Below, in pieces: positions 27,495 to 38,123 of a stretch of 64,000 nt of DNA. Both the position numbers and the translations under genes were made by a program. The notes beneath the pieces are model-generated. The model searched no databases. It was not told the DNA's origin and saw only the letters and a list, made by a program, of their open reading frames with translations. How positions within the stretch are numbered: position 1 is the stretch's first letter; each line of letters opens with the position of its first letter. The stretch comes from Mycobacterium adipatum (GTDB lineage Bacteria; Actinomycetota; Actinomycetes; Mycobacteriales; Mycobacteriaceae): contig NZ_CP015596.1 of the NCBI RefSeq assembly GCF_001644575.1, positions 2,604,001-2,668,000 on the forward strand, given 5' to 3'.

Positions 27495-27546
27495 TGAGTG
27501 TACTCAATACTGGCGTGAGTTGGATATGGAGTCGGATGACTCAATA
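27495..27546. promoter_or_regulatory. Two candidate operator sites for the divergent TetR
   Basis: TGAGTGTACTCAATA (27495-27509) contains 5-bp arms TGAGT/ACTCA around GT. A second site at 27516-27546 has TGAGT, GAGTC and GACTCAATA, again ending in ACTCAATA. The repeated ACTCAATA (27502-27509 and 27539-27546) and the location between divergent starts suggest TetR binding. Confidence 0.5.
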
Positions 27547-27562
27547 TGGAAAGGGGTGCGAC

Positions 27563-28090
27563 GTGCTCAACGTCGGAGACGCGGTGGCGGCGCGGACGCT
27601 GACGACCATCGACGGTGTGGATGTGGTCGTTCCCGCACGCGATGCCGTTGTGCACCTTCAGTTCCGGCGTTTTGCGGGCTGCCCGATCTGTAGTCTGCAC
27701 ATGCGCGAGATGGCGCGTCGCCGTCAGGAGATCGCCGATGCCGGCATCCGCGAGGTTGTGCTGTTTCATTCCGACGCCGACCAGCTCCGCAGATACCAGG
27801 CTGACCTGCCGTTTGCGGTCGTCGCGGATCCGGATCGGAATGTGTACGCCGAGTTCGGCGTCGGATCATCGCTTAGCGCAGTGCTGCACCCCCGCGCCTT
27901 CGTGGCGGCAGCACGTGGAATTCGGCGGACCGGGCTCAAAGGTGCGCTCTCGCCGGGTGAGGATCACACGGGCAGGCCCGCCGATTTCCTCATCGGTACC
28001 GATGGCGTCATTCGAGCGTGCAAATACGGTGTACACGCCGACGATCAGTGGTCGGTCGACGAGCTGCTCGCGCACGTGACACCGGCTTGA
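27563..28090 (+). CDS. Peroxiredoxin-like (AhpC/TSA thioredoxin-fold) protein
   Basis: A 175-residue thioredoxin-fold protein. The active-site segment RRFAGCPICSLHMREM has a CxxC at about residues 38-41, positioned as in AhpC/TSA-type peroxiredoxin-like proteins. VLFHSDADQLRRYQADLPF and the PADFLIGTDGVI strand complete the fold. The GTG start at 27563 is chosen because AAAGGGG lies just upstream and because an earlier ATG (27536) would place coding sequence inside the putative operator. It likely reduces peroxides or disulfides under control of the divergent TetR. Confidence 0.78.
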   Translation: MLNVGDAVAARTLTTIDGVDVVVPARDAVVHLQFRRFAGCPICSLHMREMARRRQEIADAGIREVVLFHSDADQLRRYQADLPFAVVADPDRNVYAEFGVGSSLSAVLHPRAFVAAARGIRRTGLKGALSPGEDHTGRPADFLIGTDGVIRACKYGVHADDQWSVDELLAHVTPA

Positions 28091-28129
28091 CGTGAAGTGT
28101 GGGGTTCGTGTCGGAACGAATCCGACACA

Positions 28130-28987
28130 TCACGGTGATGTGGAGCAGACGCCGGGGTGAACGAGCACGCGGTGCAGGTCGTCACCGCATTCGATCTGGC
28201 GGTCGAACACCGTTGCCGCCAGCGCCCGCCAGTCGTCGTACTGGCCCCGCGCGGGGCTGGGCACATAGTGGGTGAGGATCAGGATGCCGACGCCGGCGCG
28301 GGCCGCGGTATCGGCCGCCTGTTCCACGGTGGAGTGATAGTCGCAGATGTCGCGGATCCGTTGCAGCGGTATCGCTTCGACCAGATCGTGACGGATCACG
28401 GTATGCACCAGGGCGCCTGCGCCCGCGGCGAGGGTGTCCAGGCCCTCGCAGGGCACGGTGTCGCCCGCCAACACCACCGATGCGCCATCGTGTTCGATGC
28501 GAAAGCCGATGGTCGGAGCCACGGGGCGGTGATCGGTCGGCGCGGCGACAATGCGGACGCCGTCGGCATCCCACACCACGCCCTCGGTGTACTCGTGCAC
28601 CTCGACGGCCGGCGGCCCGGTGAGATCGGCGTGGTGGGCGATGCGGTAGCCGATGTCGTGACCGAACGCCTTCAGCGTGGCGGCCACCACGTCGGCGGTC
28701 CCCGGCGGTCCGATGATCTGCAGCGGTGCGGGATCCGGGGTGAACGTGGTGATCCAGCGGGTGATGATCACATCGCCGAGATCGGCGATGTGATCACTGT
28801 GCAGATGCGTCAGCAGGAGTGCCGTCAGTGCGTTGGCGCCGGATCCCGCGGCGGCCAGTCGCTGTTGGACACCGCGCCCGCAGTCCACGAGGAAGGTCTG
28901 CTCGCCCGCGCGGATCAGCGTCGACGGGCCGGCCCGGTCGGGGTCGGGAATGGGGCTGCCGGTGCCCAGGAGCGTCACCTCGATCAT
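28130..28987 (-). CDS. Metallo-beta-lactamase fold hydrolase, RNase Z-like
   Basis: A 285-residue MBL-fold protein. The start [20 protein letters not shown] and the metal motif HLHSDHIAD (about residues 62-70), followed by later His ligands, match the RNase Z/arylsulfatase-like branch (Rv2407 type). Whether it matures tRNA 3' ends, as annotated for Rv2407, or acts on a small ester is not decidable from the sequence alone. It is divergent from the CBS gene with a 115-nt gap. Confidence 0.82.
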   Translation of the reverse strand: MIEVTLLGTGSPIPDPDRAGPSTLIRAGEQTFLVDCGRGVQQRLAAAGSGANALTALLLTHLHSDHIADLGDVIITRWITTFTPDPAPLQIIGPPGTADVVAATLKAFGHDIGYRIAHHADLTGPPAVEVHEYTEGVVWDADGVRIVAAPTDHRPVAPTIGFRIEHDGASVVLAGDTVPCEGLDTLAAGAGALVHTVIRHDLVEAIPLQRIRDICDYHSTVEQAADTAARAGVGILILTHYVPSPARGQYDDWRALAATVFDRQIECGDDLHRVLVHPGVCSTSP

Positions 28988-29102
28988 GGCTCACATGATC
29001 GCGCGAATCGGCGTGGGTTGCGCACAATCGGCCAAACGGGTGCCGATCCGACGTAGCCTTGAATGTGTTCGGGATCACATTCTGGATTGGGTGGAGGATG
29101 TC

Positions 29103-29531
29103 ATGCGTATCGCCGACGTGTTGAAAGCCAAGGGTGCCACCGTCGCGACGACCACCCCGGAGACGTCGGTCGCCGTCCTGCTCGCCGGTCTGGTCGACCG
29201 CAATATCGGTGCGATGGTGGTCGTCGGTCCGGGCGGGCCGGTAGGCATCGTGTCCGAACGCGATGTGGTGCACAAGCTGCACGATCTCGGTGCGGACCTG
29301 CTGAGCCGGCCTGTCAGCGAGATCATGACCACACACCTGGTCTTCTGCTCGCCGGAGGATTCGGTGGACAGCCTCAGCGCGGTGATGACCCACAACCGGG
29401 TTCGGCACATCCCCGTCCTGAAGGACGGTCGGCTGGCCGGCATCGTGAGCATCGGTGACGTGGTCAAGACCCGGATGCAGGAACTGGAATCCAGCCGAGA
29501 GCAGTTGCAGGCGTACATCACGCAAGGCTGA
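29103..29531 (+). CDS. Tandem CBS domain protein
   Basis: A 142-residue protein made of two CBS motifs (residues about 8-60 and 73-125) with GIVSERDVVHKL and GIVSIGDVVKTR as the repeat ends. Stand-alone CBS pairs bind adenine nucleotides and regulate partner proteins. It corresponds to Rv2406c. The ATG at 29103 has GGAGG upstream. The GNAT gene starts immediately after the stop, so the two are probably co-transcribed. Confidence 0.88.
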   Translation: MRIADVLKAKGATVATTTPETSVAVLLAGLVDRNIGAMVVVGPGGPVGIVSERDVVHKLHDLGADLLSRPVSEIMTTHLVFCSPEDSVDSLSAVMTHNRVRHIPVLKDGRLAGIVSIGDVVKTRMQELESSREQLQAYITQG

Positions 29532-30158
29532 ATGAGTGCCGTGAGCAACACCGACGACGTTGTGGTGCGCCCCGCCCGGCACGCCGACATCCCTGCGCTG
29601 TCGCACGCCTTGGGCCGTGCGTTCCTCGATGATCCGGTGATGGCGTGGCTGCTGCCGGACGCGCACGCGCGGCGGCGCAAACTGCACAAGCTGTTCGGCG
29701 CCCTGACCCGCCACCACCACCTCGCGCACGGCGGGGTGGAGGTCGCCTCGGTGGGTGCGACGATCGGTGCCGCGGCGCTGTGGGACCCGCCGGGCAAGTG
29801 GCGGCACACCACCGGCGAGGAGTTGCGTGCCGCGCCCAGCATGGTGCTGACGTTCGGCACCGCCGTGCGCCGCGGCATCCGGGTCACGGAGCTGATGAAA
29901 CGCGAACACCCCGAGGAGCCGCACTGGTATCTGGCGGTGATCGGCAGTGACCCGCAGGTGCGCGGCGCCGGACTCGGCCACGCCCTGATGCGCTCGCGGC
30001 TGGACCGGTGCGATGCCGAGTTCGCGCCGGCCTACCTGGAGTCGAGCAACCCCGAGAACATCGGCTATTACGAGCGGTTCGGTTTCGAAGTCACCGGGGA
30101 GATCGCACTTCCCGACGGCGGCCCGGTCATGTACCCGATGTGGCGGCACCCACGCTGA
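29532..30158 (+). CDS. GNAT family N-acetyltransferase
   Basis: A 208-residue acetyltransferase. The acetyl-CoA loop V-R-G-A-G-L-G is seen in SDPQVRGAGLGHALM near residue 144, followed by YLESSNPENIGYYERFGFEV, the usual C-terminal motif. The substrate is unknown. The start codon directly follows the CBS stop. Its stop lies only a few bases before the cobalamin riboswitch. Confidence 0.85.
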   Translation: MSAVSNTDDVVVRPARHADIPALSHALGRAFLDDPVMAWLLPDAHARRRKLHKLFGALTRHHHLAHGGVEVASVGATIGAAALWDPPGKWRHTTGEELRAAPSMVLTFGTAVRRGIRVTELMKREHPEEPHWYLAVIGSDPQVRGAGLGHALMRSRLDRCDAEFAPAYLESSNPENIGYYERFGFEVTGEIALPDGGPVMYPMWRHPR

Positions 30159-30164
30159 GTCGAT

Positions 30165-30320
30165 CGCGGTAGAGTGCGGATGCTGACCTGCAGGGGAATC
30201 CGGTGAGAACCCGGAGCTGACGCGCAACGGTATGAGGTGTGACCTCCAAGCCCGAATGCCTGCAGTCGGTTAACCGTCGACGGCTCCGCGCCTGGGCCCT
30301 GTACCGAAGGAAGTCACGCC
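30165..30320 (+). ncRNA. Cobalamin (AdoCbl) riboswitch leader
   Basis: The conserved core GGGAATCCGGTGAGAACCCG (30193-30212) and the B12-box segment AGCTGACGCGCAACGGTA (30214-30231) are present. AAGCCCGAATGCCTGCAG (30248-30265), the usual 3' side, follows. Downstream, the palindrome CGGTTAACCG (30267-30276) and GC-rich inverted repeats can form an expression platform before the GTG at 30321. It places the ABC importer under vitamin B12 repression. Exact borders are approximate. Confidence 0.93.
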
Positions 30321-31334
30321 GTGCGTGCGTTGATCCCCCTGCTCTTGTTGCTCGTGATCACATCCTGTGGCCGAACCGACCAACCCCCGCCGGCGGCGCC
30401 GTCCGTCGAGGATGCCGGCGCCACGCGCTACCCGCTGACGCTGCAGAACTGTGGCGTGACGGTCACCTTCGAGCGCGCGCCGCAGCGCGCCGTCTCGCTA
30501 TATCAGGCATCCACCGAGATCCTGCTCTCGCTCGGTCTGGCCGACCGCATGGTGGGCACCTCGACGTGGTTCGACCCGGTGCTGCCGGAACTGGCCGCCG
30601 ACAACGACCGGGTGCCCCGGCTCGCGGACAACGATCCGAGCGTGGAAGCGGTGCTCGACCGCGAGCCCGACATCGTCACCTCGGCCAGTGCGCATACGTT
30701 CACCCCGGCGGTCGTCGGGGATCGGGGCCGGCTCGCCGACCTCGGCATCCCCACCTACCAGTCCCCGTCGGTGTGCACCGACGCCGTCGTCGAAGGGGAG
30801 ACCGTCACGCGGACCGGCCCGTTGCAGATGGACACCCTGCTCCGTGAGATCACGGAACTGGCGCAGATTTTCGATGTGCAGGACCGTGGGGCCGCGTTGG
30901 TGAGCGCGCTGCAGCGCCGGTTGGCCGATGCTCCGGTGATCCCGCGACAAGACGCCACCGTCGCATTCTGGTTCTCCGGGTTGCGTACGCCCTACCTGGC
31001 CGGCTGCTGCTCGGCACCCGGTCTCTACGCCCGCGAGGTCGGCGCCATCAACGTCTTCGCCGATGCCGAGGAGGACTGGCCGGAGGTCAGCTGGGAGGCG
31101 CTGGCCGACCGCGACCCCGACGTGCTGGTGTTGGCGGACCTGAGCCGCAAACGGATCGACGGCGATGCGCTGGACACCAAAGTTGCGTTTCTGGAATCCA
31201 ATCCGGTGACCCGCGCCATGACGGCGGTACGGGAGAAACGGTATGTGGTGCTGACGGGCTCCGAGCTGGATCCCGGTATTCGGCAAGTCGGTGCCGTCGA
31301 GAAGCTGGCCGCGGGCTTCGGATCGATGAGATGA
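30321..31334 (+). CDS. Corrinoid/metal-chelate ABC transporter binding lipoprotein (first copy)
   Basis: A 337-residue periplasmic-binding protein of the BtuF/FhuD/TroA-like helical-backbone family. The signal peptide ends in the lipobox VITSC with Cys16. The mature protein has RAVSLYQASTEILLSLGLADRMVGT and LADRDPDVLVLADLS, typical of this family. The GTG start lies 8 nt after GAAGGAAG and directly follows a cobalamin riboswitch, so B12 or a precursor is the likely ligand. It overlaps a second, clearly related binding protein by 4 nt. Confidence 0.85.
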   Translation: MRALIPLLLLLVITSCGRTDQPPPAAPSVEDAGATRYPLTLQNCGVTVTFERAPQRAVSLYQASTEILLSLGLADRMVGTSTWFDPVLPELAADNDRVPRLADNDPSVEAVLDREPDIVTSASAHTFTPAVVGDRGRLADLGIPTYQSPSVCTDAVVEGETVTRTGPLQMDTLLREITELAQIFDVQDRGAALVSALQRRLADAPVIPRQDATVAFWFSGLRTPYLAGCCSAPGLYAREVGAINVFADAEEDWPEVSWEALADRDPDVLVLADLSRKRIDGDALDTKVAFLESNPVTRAMTAVREKRYVVLTGSELDPGIRQVGAVEKLAAGFGSMR

Positions 31335-32344
31335 TCGGGCAAAGTGTCCTGGCGGCCGTGCTGGCGGTGCTGGTCAGCGCCTGCGGGCAGGCCGACAGCC
31401 GGGCCGAAAAGACCGATGCGGCAGTGGGTTACCCGATCACCGTGGCGAACTGCGGCCGTGCGGTCGTCATCGATGCGCCGCCGAAGCGCGCGGTCTCGCT
31501 CAACCAGGGGTCCACCGAGATCCTGCTCTCGCTGGGCCTGGCCGACCGCATGGTCGGCACCGCGACCTGGACGGACCCGGTGCGGGAGAACCTCGCCGAG
31601 GCCAATGCCACGGTGCCGCAGCTGGCGGTCAACAAGCCCTCGCTGGAGAGTGTGCTGGACACCGAACCCGACTTCGTGTCCGCCTCGTTCGCGGGAACCC
31701 TGGGCCCGGGCGGTGTCGCCGACCGCGATCAGTTCGCATCGCTGGGGGTGCCGACCTACCTGGCGCCCAGCGATTGTGTGGGCAAGGTTTCGGTCAACGC
31801 CGACGGCGCCCGCACCGAACCGTTCACCATGGACGCCATCTACGGCGAGATCCGCGATCTGGCCCGCATATTCGACGTCGCCGAGCGCGGCGAGGAACTG
31901 ATCGACGATCTGGACCAACGCATGCAGGCCAGCCGGGTGGTGGCGGACGCCGATCTGGGGTACTGGTTCTCCGATATCCGCGCCCCGTACTTCGGTGGGT
32001 GCTGTGGGTCGCCGGGGGTGATCACCGACACCGTCGGGGCCCGCAACGTCTTCGTCGACACGACCGAGGAATGGCCGCAGGTCAGCTGGGAAGTGATCGC
32101 CGACCGCAACCCCGATGCGCTGGTGCTCGCCGACCTGAGCCGGCGCACCATCGACGGTGATGCGCTGGCCGCCAAGATCGCTTTCCTGGAATCGAATCCG
32201 GTGACCGCGCGGATGACCGCAGTGCAGGAGAAGCGCTACATCGTCGTCAACGGGGCCGACCTGAACCCGTCGATCCGGACCGTCGACGGCGCCGAGAAAG
32301 TCGCCGATGGGCTGCGCCGTTTCGGATTGACCGCCGGCCGTTGA
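31331..32344 (+). CDS. Corrinoid/metal-chelate ABC transporter binding lipoprotein (second copy)
   Basis: A 337-residue lipoprotein (lipobox LVSAC, Cys18), the same length as its upstream neighbour. Long shared segments include STEILLSLGLADRMVGT, AFLESNPVT and WPxVSWE. It arose by tandem duplication. Both copies keep a Cys-Cys pair (GCCSAPG in the first, GCCGSPG here) in the C-terminal lobe. The two could differ in ligand (for example cobalamin versus cobinamide) or have dosage value; this is inference. It is followed by a single permease and a single ATPase gene. Confidence 0.85.
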   Translation: MIGQSVLAAVLAVLVSACGQADSRAEKTDAAVGYPITVANCGRAVVIDAPPKRAVSLNQGSTEILLSLGLADRMVGTATWTDPVRENLAEANATVPQLAVNKPSLESVLDTEPDFVSASFAGTLGPGGVADRDQFASLGVPTYLAPSDCVGKVSVNADGARTEPFTMDAIYGEIRDLARIFDVAERGEELIDDLDQRMQASRVVADADLGYWFSDIRAPYFGGCCGSPGVITDTVGARNVFVDTTEEWPQVSWEVIADRNPDALVLADLSRRTIDGDALAAKIAFLESNPVTARMTAVQEKRYIVVNGADLNPSIRTVDGAEKVADGLRRFGLTAGR

Positions 32345-33366
32345 CCGTGCGTACCCGTTCGCTGCCGGTGCTGTGGGTGCTGGGGCTTGTGCTGCTCGTC
32401 GCCTCGGCGGCGGTGGCCATCACCATCGGTCCGGCCGCACTGTCGGTGCGCGACGTGTACGGGATCGTCGCCGAGCATCTGGGCGCCGGACCGTCGGGCA
32501 CCACCCGGATCCAGGACGGCATCGTGTGGCAGCTGCGGCTGCCGCGGGTGCTGCTGGCCGCCGTGTGCGGTGCGGGCCTGGCGCTGTGCGGGGCGATCCT
32601 GCAGTCCTTGCTACGTAACCCGCTGGCGGATCCATTCGTGCTCGGGGTGTCTTCGGGCGCCTCGACCGGGGCGGTGCTCATCGCGGTGCTCGGGGTGGGT
32701 GGCGGCGCGCTGACCCTGTCCGGTGGTGCGTTCCTCGGTGCGGTGCTGTCCTTCGGGGTGGTGTTGGGATTGGCCTATGCGGCCGGCGGTGGCACCGATC
32801 GGGTGGTGCTCGCGGGAGTGGCGGCGACACAATTGTTTTCGGCGCTCACCTCGTTCATCGTGTTGTCGTCGGCCGATGCCGAGCAGACCCGCGGGGTGCT
32901 GTTCTGGCTGCTCGGGTCGCTGGCCGGGGTCACCTGGAACGATGTCGCGGTGTGCGCCGCGGTCGTGGGCGCGGGGTTGGTGTGCTGCCTGGCCTACGCA
33001 CGGGCCCTGGACGCCTTCGCTTTCGGTGACGACGCCGCCGCCACCCTGGGGGTGTCCGTGCGCCAGGCCCGGATCGTGCTGTTGGTGATGACCGCACTCA
33101 TCACGGCGGCGCTGGTCAGCGCGGCCGGTGCGATCGGGTTCGTCGGGCTGGTGCTGCCGCATGCGGCACGCTTCGTGGTGGGGCCCGCACACGTGCGGCT
33201 GCTCCCGACGGTGGCCATCCTCGGGGCGGTGTTCATGGTGTGGGTCGACACCCTGGCCCGCACCCTGTTTGCGCCGCAAGAGCTGCCCACCGGCGTGGTC
33301 ACGGCTCTGCTGGGGGTCCCGGCGTTCGCGCTGATCCTGTTGCGGCGCCGAGGGATACCGACATGA
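32341..33366 (+). CDS. FecCD/BtuC-type ABC transporter permease
   Basis: A 341-residue, very hydrophobic permease of the FecCD family. Motifs include LRLPRVLLAAVCGAGLALCG, LLRNPLADPFVLGVSSGAS and AAGAIGFVGLVLPHAARF, which correspond to the conserved BtuC helices and the ATPase-contact loop. The start is TTG 32341, overlapping the previous stop, or GTG 32347; the coupling makes the first plausible. Given the upstream riboswitch, the complex is most likely a vitamin B12 importer (BtuCDF-like). Confidence 0.88.
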   Translation: MTVRTRSLPVLWVLGLVLLVASAAVAITIGPAALSVRDVYGIVAEHLGAGPSGTTRIQDGIVWQLRLPRVLLAAVCGAGLALCGAILQSLLRNPLADPFVLGVSSGASTGAVLIAVLGVGGGALTLSGGAFLGAVLSFGVVLGLAYAAGGGTDRVVLAGVAATQLFSALTSFIVLSSADAEQTRGVLFWLLGSLAGVTWNDVAVCAAVVGAGLVCCLAYARALDAFAFGDDAAATLGVSVRQARIVLLVMTALITAALVSAAGAIGFVGLVLPHAARFVVGPAHVRLLPTVAILGAVFMVWVDTLARTLFAPQELPTGVVTALLGVPAFALILLRRRGIPT

Positions 33367-34118
33367 GCCTGCTCGCCGACCAGGTCAGCTGGACGCGGTC
33401 CGGCCGGCTGGTGCTCGACGGTGTCACCGTCGAGCCGGATCCCGGCGCCACGGTGGGATTGCTCGGCCCGAACGGTTCCGGCAAGTCGTCACTGCTGAAA
33501 TTGCTGGCCGGCGTGGACCGGCCGAGCAGCGGGACGGTGCATCTCGACGGTGAACCGTTGACGCGGATGTCGCGGCGCCGGCTCGCCCGCCGGGTGGCGA
33601 TGGTCGCCCAGCACGCCGACACCGAACTGCACATCACCGTGCGTGAGGTGGTGCGGCTGGGCCGCATTCCCCACACCGGCATGATCGCCGCCGATACCGA
33701 CGGGTCGGCGGTGGTCGATGCCGCGCTGGCCGCCACCGGGCTGCAGGACCTGGCCGACCGGTACTGGCACATGCTCTCGGGCGGGGAGCGCCAGCGCGTG
33801 CAGATCGCCCGGGCGCTGGCCCAGGATCCGGACCACCTGCTGCTGGACGAGCCGACCAATCATCTCGACATCGCCCACCAACTGGAGATCCTGGCTCTGA
33901 TACGCACCGTGAACGTCACCACGGTGGTGGCGCTGCACGACCTGAACCTGGCCGCGATGTTCTGCGACCACGTGGTGGTGCTGTCCGGCGGTGCCATCGT
34001 GGCCGTCGGGACCCCCATCCAGGTGCTCACCGAGGACCTCATCGGCACCGTGTACGGCGTGCGGTGCCGGGTCGGCGTCGAGGACGGGGTTGCGCATGTG
34101 CGCTTCGCGCAACGGTAA
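33363..34118 (+). CDS. FecE/BtuD-type ABC transporter ATPase
   Basis: A 251-residue ATPase with Walker A LLGPNGSGKSSLL, signature LSGGERQRVQIARALAQ, Walker B LLLDEPTNHLD and the H-loop His in VALHDLNLA. It starts with an ATGA overlap on the permease stop. It closes the four-gene, riboswitch-controlled importer operon and is followed by a strong inverted repeat. Confidence 0.9.
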   Translation: MSLLADQVSWTRSGRLVLDGVTVEPDPGATVGLLGPNGSGKSSLLKLLAGVDRPSSGTVHLDGEPLTRMSRRRLARRVAMVAQHADTELHITVREVVRLGRIPHTGMIAADTDGSAVVDAALAATGLQDLADRYWHMLSGGERQRVQIARALAQDPDHLLLDEPTNHLDIAHQLEILALIRTVNVTTVVALHDLNLAAMFCDHVVVLSGGAIVAVGTPIQVLTEDLIGTVYGVRCRVGVEDGVAHVRFAQR

Positions 34119-34121
34119 TCG

Positions 34122-34180
34122 CGCGAGCGTGCGCAGACTTCGGCCGGGCGGCGTGTTGCCCGCCGACACGCACGCTCGCG
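34122..34180. terminator. Large inverted repeat / bidirectional terminator
   Basis: CGCGAGCGTGCG (34122-34133) and CGCACGCTCGCG (34169-34180) are perfect 12-bp inverted arms. Inside the loop GGGC and GCCC can form a smaller stem. It begins 4 nt after the importer ATPase stop and ends 10 nt before the stop of the converging PemK-like gene, so it can end both transcripts. There is no U-tract. Confidence 0.65.
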
Positions 34181-34189
34181 GAGCGCACG

Positions 34190-34771
34190 TCAGCTCCAGG
34201 AGAACTCGGCCCGTAGCCGGGTGGCGATGACCTCGAAGCGGTCACGGTCCAGGATCGCGCCTTCCCGGCGGATACCGTCCTCGGGCACGTCGAGCACCCG
34301 GTCCAGCCGCACCCAGGAGGGCCGGCCGTCGTAGTCCCAGTTGCCCGTTCCGATCCCGACCCAGGCGTCGTCGCGGGCGTGGTGTTCCTGGCTGGACAGC
34401 ATCAGCCCCAGCAGGGTGCGCTGGTCGCGGCCCACCACCAGGACCGGGCGGTCCTTACCGCGGGTCGGGTCGTCCTCGTAGACCACCCAGGTCCACACGA
34501 TCTCGCCCGGGTCGGCACGGCCGTCGAGGTTGGGTGCGTAGAAGATGCGCCGCGCCCGCTGCGCGGTGGGCACGCTGGCCCGCGTCACCGGGCGCCCGGT
34601 GGTGAGGGCGACGGGTGTGGGGGCGGCCTGCCCGGCGAGGGCTTCCATCCCGATCCGCAGGCCCTGCTGGATGACCCGCTCCGGCTTCGGAAGCTGGCGG
34701 ATGAACTTGGGGGCCTCGTTGAAGACGATGTTCTCGGCGAATTTCTGGAACGCCTTCCATTGCGACGCCAT
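34190..34771 (-). CDS. PemK/MazF-like domain protein (Rv2405 type)
   Basis: A 193-residue protein. The C-terminal part (about residues 75-190) contains [21 protein letters not shown] and [21 protein letters not shown], which resemble the PemK/MazF endoribonuclease fold. There is no small antitoxin gene beside it. The conserved position next to lepA across mycobacteria suggests a housekeeping role rather than a mobile toxin. Activity as a ribonuclease is therefore uncertain. The start is the ATG at 34771; a longer upstream frame would run into lepA. Confidence 0.72.
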   Translation of the reverse strand: MASQWKAFQKFAENIVFNEAPKFIRQLPKPERVIQQGLRIGMEALAGQAAPTPVALTTGRPVTRASVPTAQRARRIFYAPNLDGRADPGEIVWTWVVYEDDPTRGKDRPVLVVGRDQRTLLGLMLSSQEHHARDDAWVGIGTGNWDYDGRPSWVRLDRVLDVPEDGIRREGAILDRDRFEVIATRLRAEFSWS

Positions 34772-34808
34772 AGCGGCCAAGCATAGCGAGAAAGGGTCCG
34801 GCCCGATT

Positions 34809-36716
<1,908 letters not shown>

Positions 36717-36747
36717 CTCCGGGCCCGCCATCGGTCACAATGACGCG

Positions 36748-37470
36748 GTGAACAGTGCCGCAGTCTCGCCGCGCCTGCGGTATGCCCGTCGTGCTCTCCT
36801 CGCCGCATCGATCGGCTGTGTGCTGCTGAGCGGCTGTTCTGCCACCGTGACCGGCCAGGCCGTCCGAGACAAGAATGCCGCGCCGGTCGACGCGCCGCCG
36901 TTGAAGGAGAGCCAGCTCGACGACGTGCTGCTGTCCATCGGCGATATCAACGACATCATGGGCTCGGACACCATGGAGGTCACCGGCGAACTCGACCAGA
37001 TGGTGGACCACTCCGGCGATGTGTCCGACCCGGACTGCCTCGGTTCGATCTTCGGCGCCGAACAGCCGGTCTACGGGGACAGCGGGTACACCGCGGTCCG
37101 CGACCAGGTTTCCCGCGAGCCCGATGACGACAACGCGCACTGGGTGGAACAGACCGCGGTGCTCTACCCGTCGGCGGACAAGGCGCAGCGGTTTTTCGAC
37201 AACGCCCGGTCCAGCTGGGACGCCTGCGCCGGCACGTCGATCGCCATCGACGACGGCACCGACAGCTACACCTGGCAGATCGAGGATCTGACCGCCACCG
37301 ACACGCTGCTCACCCAGATCACCACGCAGGACGATGCGGACGGCTGGGAATGCCAACACGCGCTTGCCCCGGTCACCAACGTTATCGTCGAGGTATGGGC
37401 GTGCAGCTACGGCGCCGGCGATGAGGCAGCCGATATCGCGGCGAAGATGGTCGACAACGCGGTCCGGTAG
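36748..37470 (+). CDS. lppR: Lipoprotein with PknH-like extracellular sensor domain
   Basis: A 240-residue lipoprotein. A basic N-region and hydrophobic stretch end in the lipobox LLSGC with Cys30. The mature part has the acidic, Trp- and Cys-containing pattern of the PknH extracellular (sensor) domain family, with four or more Cys likely forming disulfides. Position downstream of lepA matches Rv2403c (lppR), of similar length. The ligand is unknown. The GTG at 36748 is the first start after the lepA stop. Confidence 0.82.
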   Translation: MNSAAVSPRLRYARRALLAASIGCVLLSGCSATVTGQAVRDKNAAPVDAPPLKESQLDDVLLSIGDINDIMGSDTMEVTGELDQMVDHSGDVSDPDCLGSIFGAEQPVYGDSGYTAVRDQVSREPDDDNAHWVEQTAVLYPSADKAQRFFDNARSSWDACAGTSIAIDDGTDSYTWQIEDLTATDTLLTQITTQDDADGWECQHALAPVTNVIVEVWACSYGAGDEAADIAAKMVDNAVR

Positions 37471-37474
37471 GACT

Positions 37475-38032
37475 GTGAGCGAGGCTGATCGCATTCTCTG
37501 GGATCGGCGATACGCCGAACGCTCAGCCATGCTCACGCCTGCACTTCCCGCGGTGTTCGCCGATTTCGAATCGGTGTTTCCGCGCACCGGTAAGGCCCTC
37601 GAACTTGCCTGCGGATCGGGTGCCGCGGCGGTGTGGTTGGCTATGCGCGGGTTGGATGTTCACGGTGTCGACGTCTCCGACGTGGCGATCGAACAGGCAC
37701 GATTGATCGCCCGACAGTCCGGTGTCGCGATGCGCTGCCGATTCGACTCCGTGGATCTCGATCTGGGTCTGCCCCCGGGTGATGCGGTCGATCTGCTGCT
37801 ATGCCACCGGTTCCGCGACCGCAGACTCGACGGCGCGGTCATCGGTCGATTGGCGCCGGGAGGGCTGCTGGCGATCTGTGCGCTCCGAGAGGTCGGTAGC
37901 GCGCCTGGTCGCTTTCGCGTCCGGCCGGGCGAACTCCGCACCGCGTTTGCCGCACTCGAGGTGGTCGCGGCGGGAGCGAGTGACAAGCAGGAGTGGTTGC
38001 TTGCCCGGGCCTCTCCGGCCACAGCGACGTGA
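37475..38032 (+). CDS. Class I SAM-dependent methyltransferase
   Basis: A 185-residue methyltransferase. Motif I LELACGSGAAAVWLAMRG, then VHGVDVSDVAIEQAR, give the SAM-binding Rossmann fold. The family resembles small TehB/thiopurine-type enzymes; no substrate motif is clear. It starts 4 nt after the lppR-like stop (GTG 37475). It precedes a permease and mini-thioredoxin that often relate to metalloid handling. Linking it functionally to that pair is inference. Confidence 0.78.
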   Translation: MSEADRILWDRRYAERSAMLTPALPAVFADFESVFPRTGKALELACGSGAAAVWLAMRGLDVHGVDVSDVAIEQARLIARQSGVAMRCRFDSVDLDLGLPPGDAVDLLLCHRFRDRRLDGAVIGRLAPGGLLAICALREVGSAPGRFRVRPGELRTAFAALEVVAAGASDKQEWLLARASPATAT

Positions 38033-38123
38033 AAGAACCGGGGCGAAAGCCACCTAGCTCAATGATGTGCTGCGGCTTCGATATTGCCCGCCGGCGACTC
38101 TCTTCGTCACCTACTGTGAACAG

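Noticed and set aside
34190..34771. A type II toxin-antitoxin system around the PemK-like gene.
   Set aside because: No small antitoxin ORF lies beside it, and the gene keeps a fixed place next to lepA in mycobacteria.
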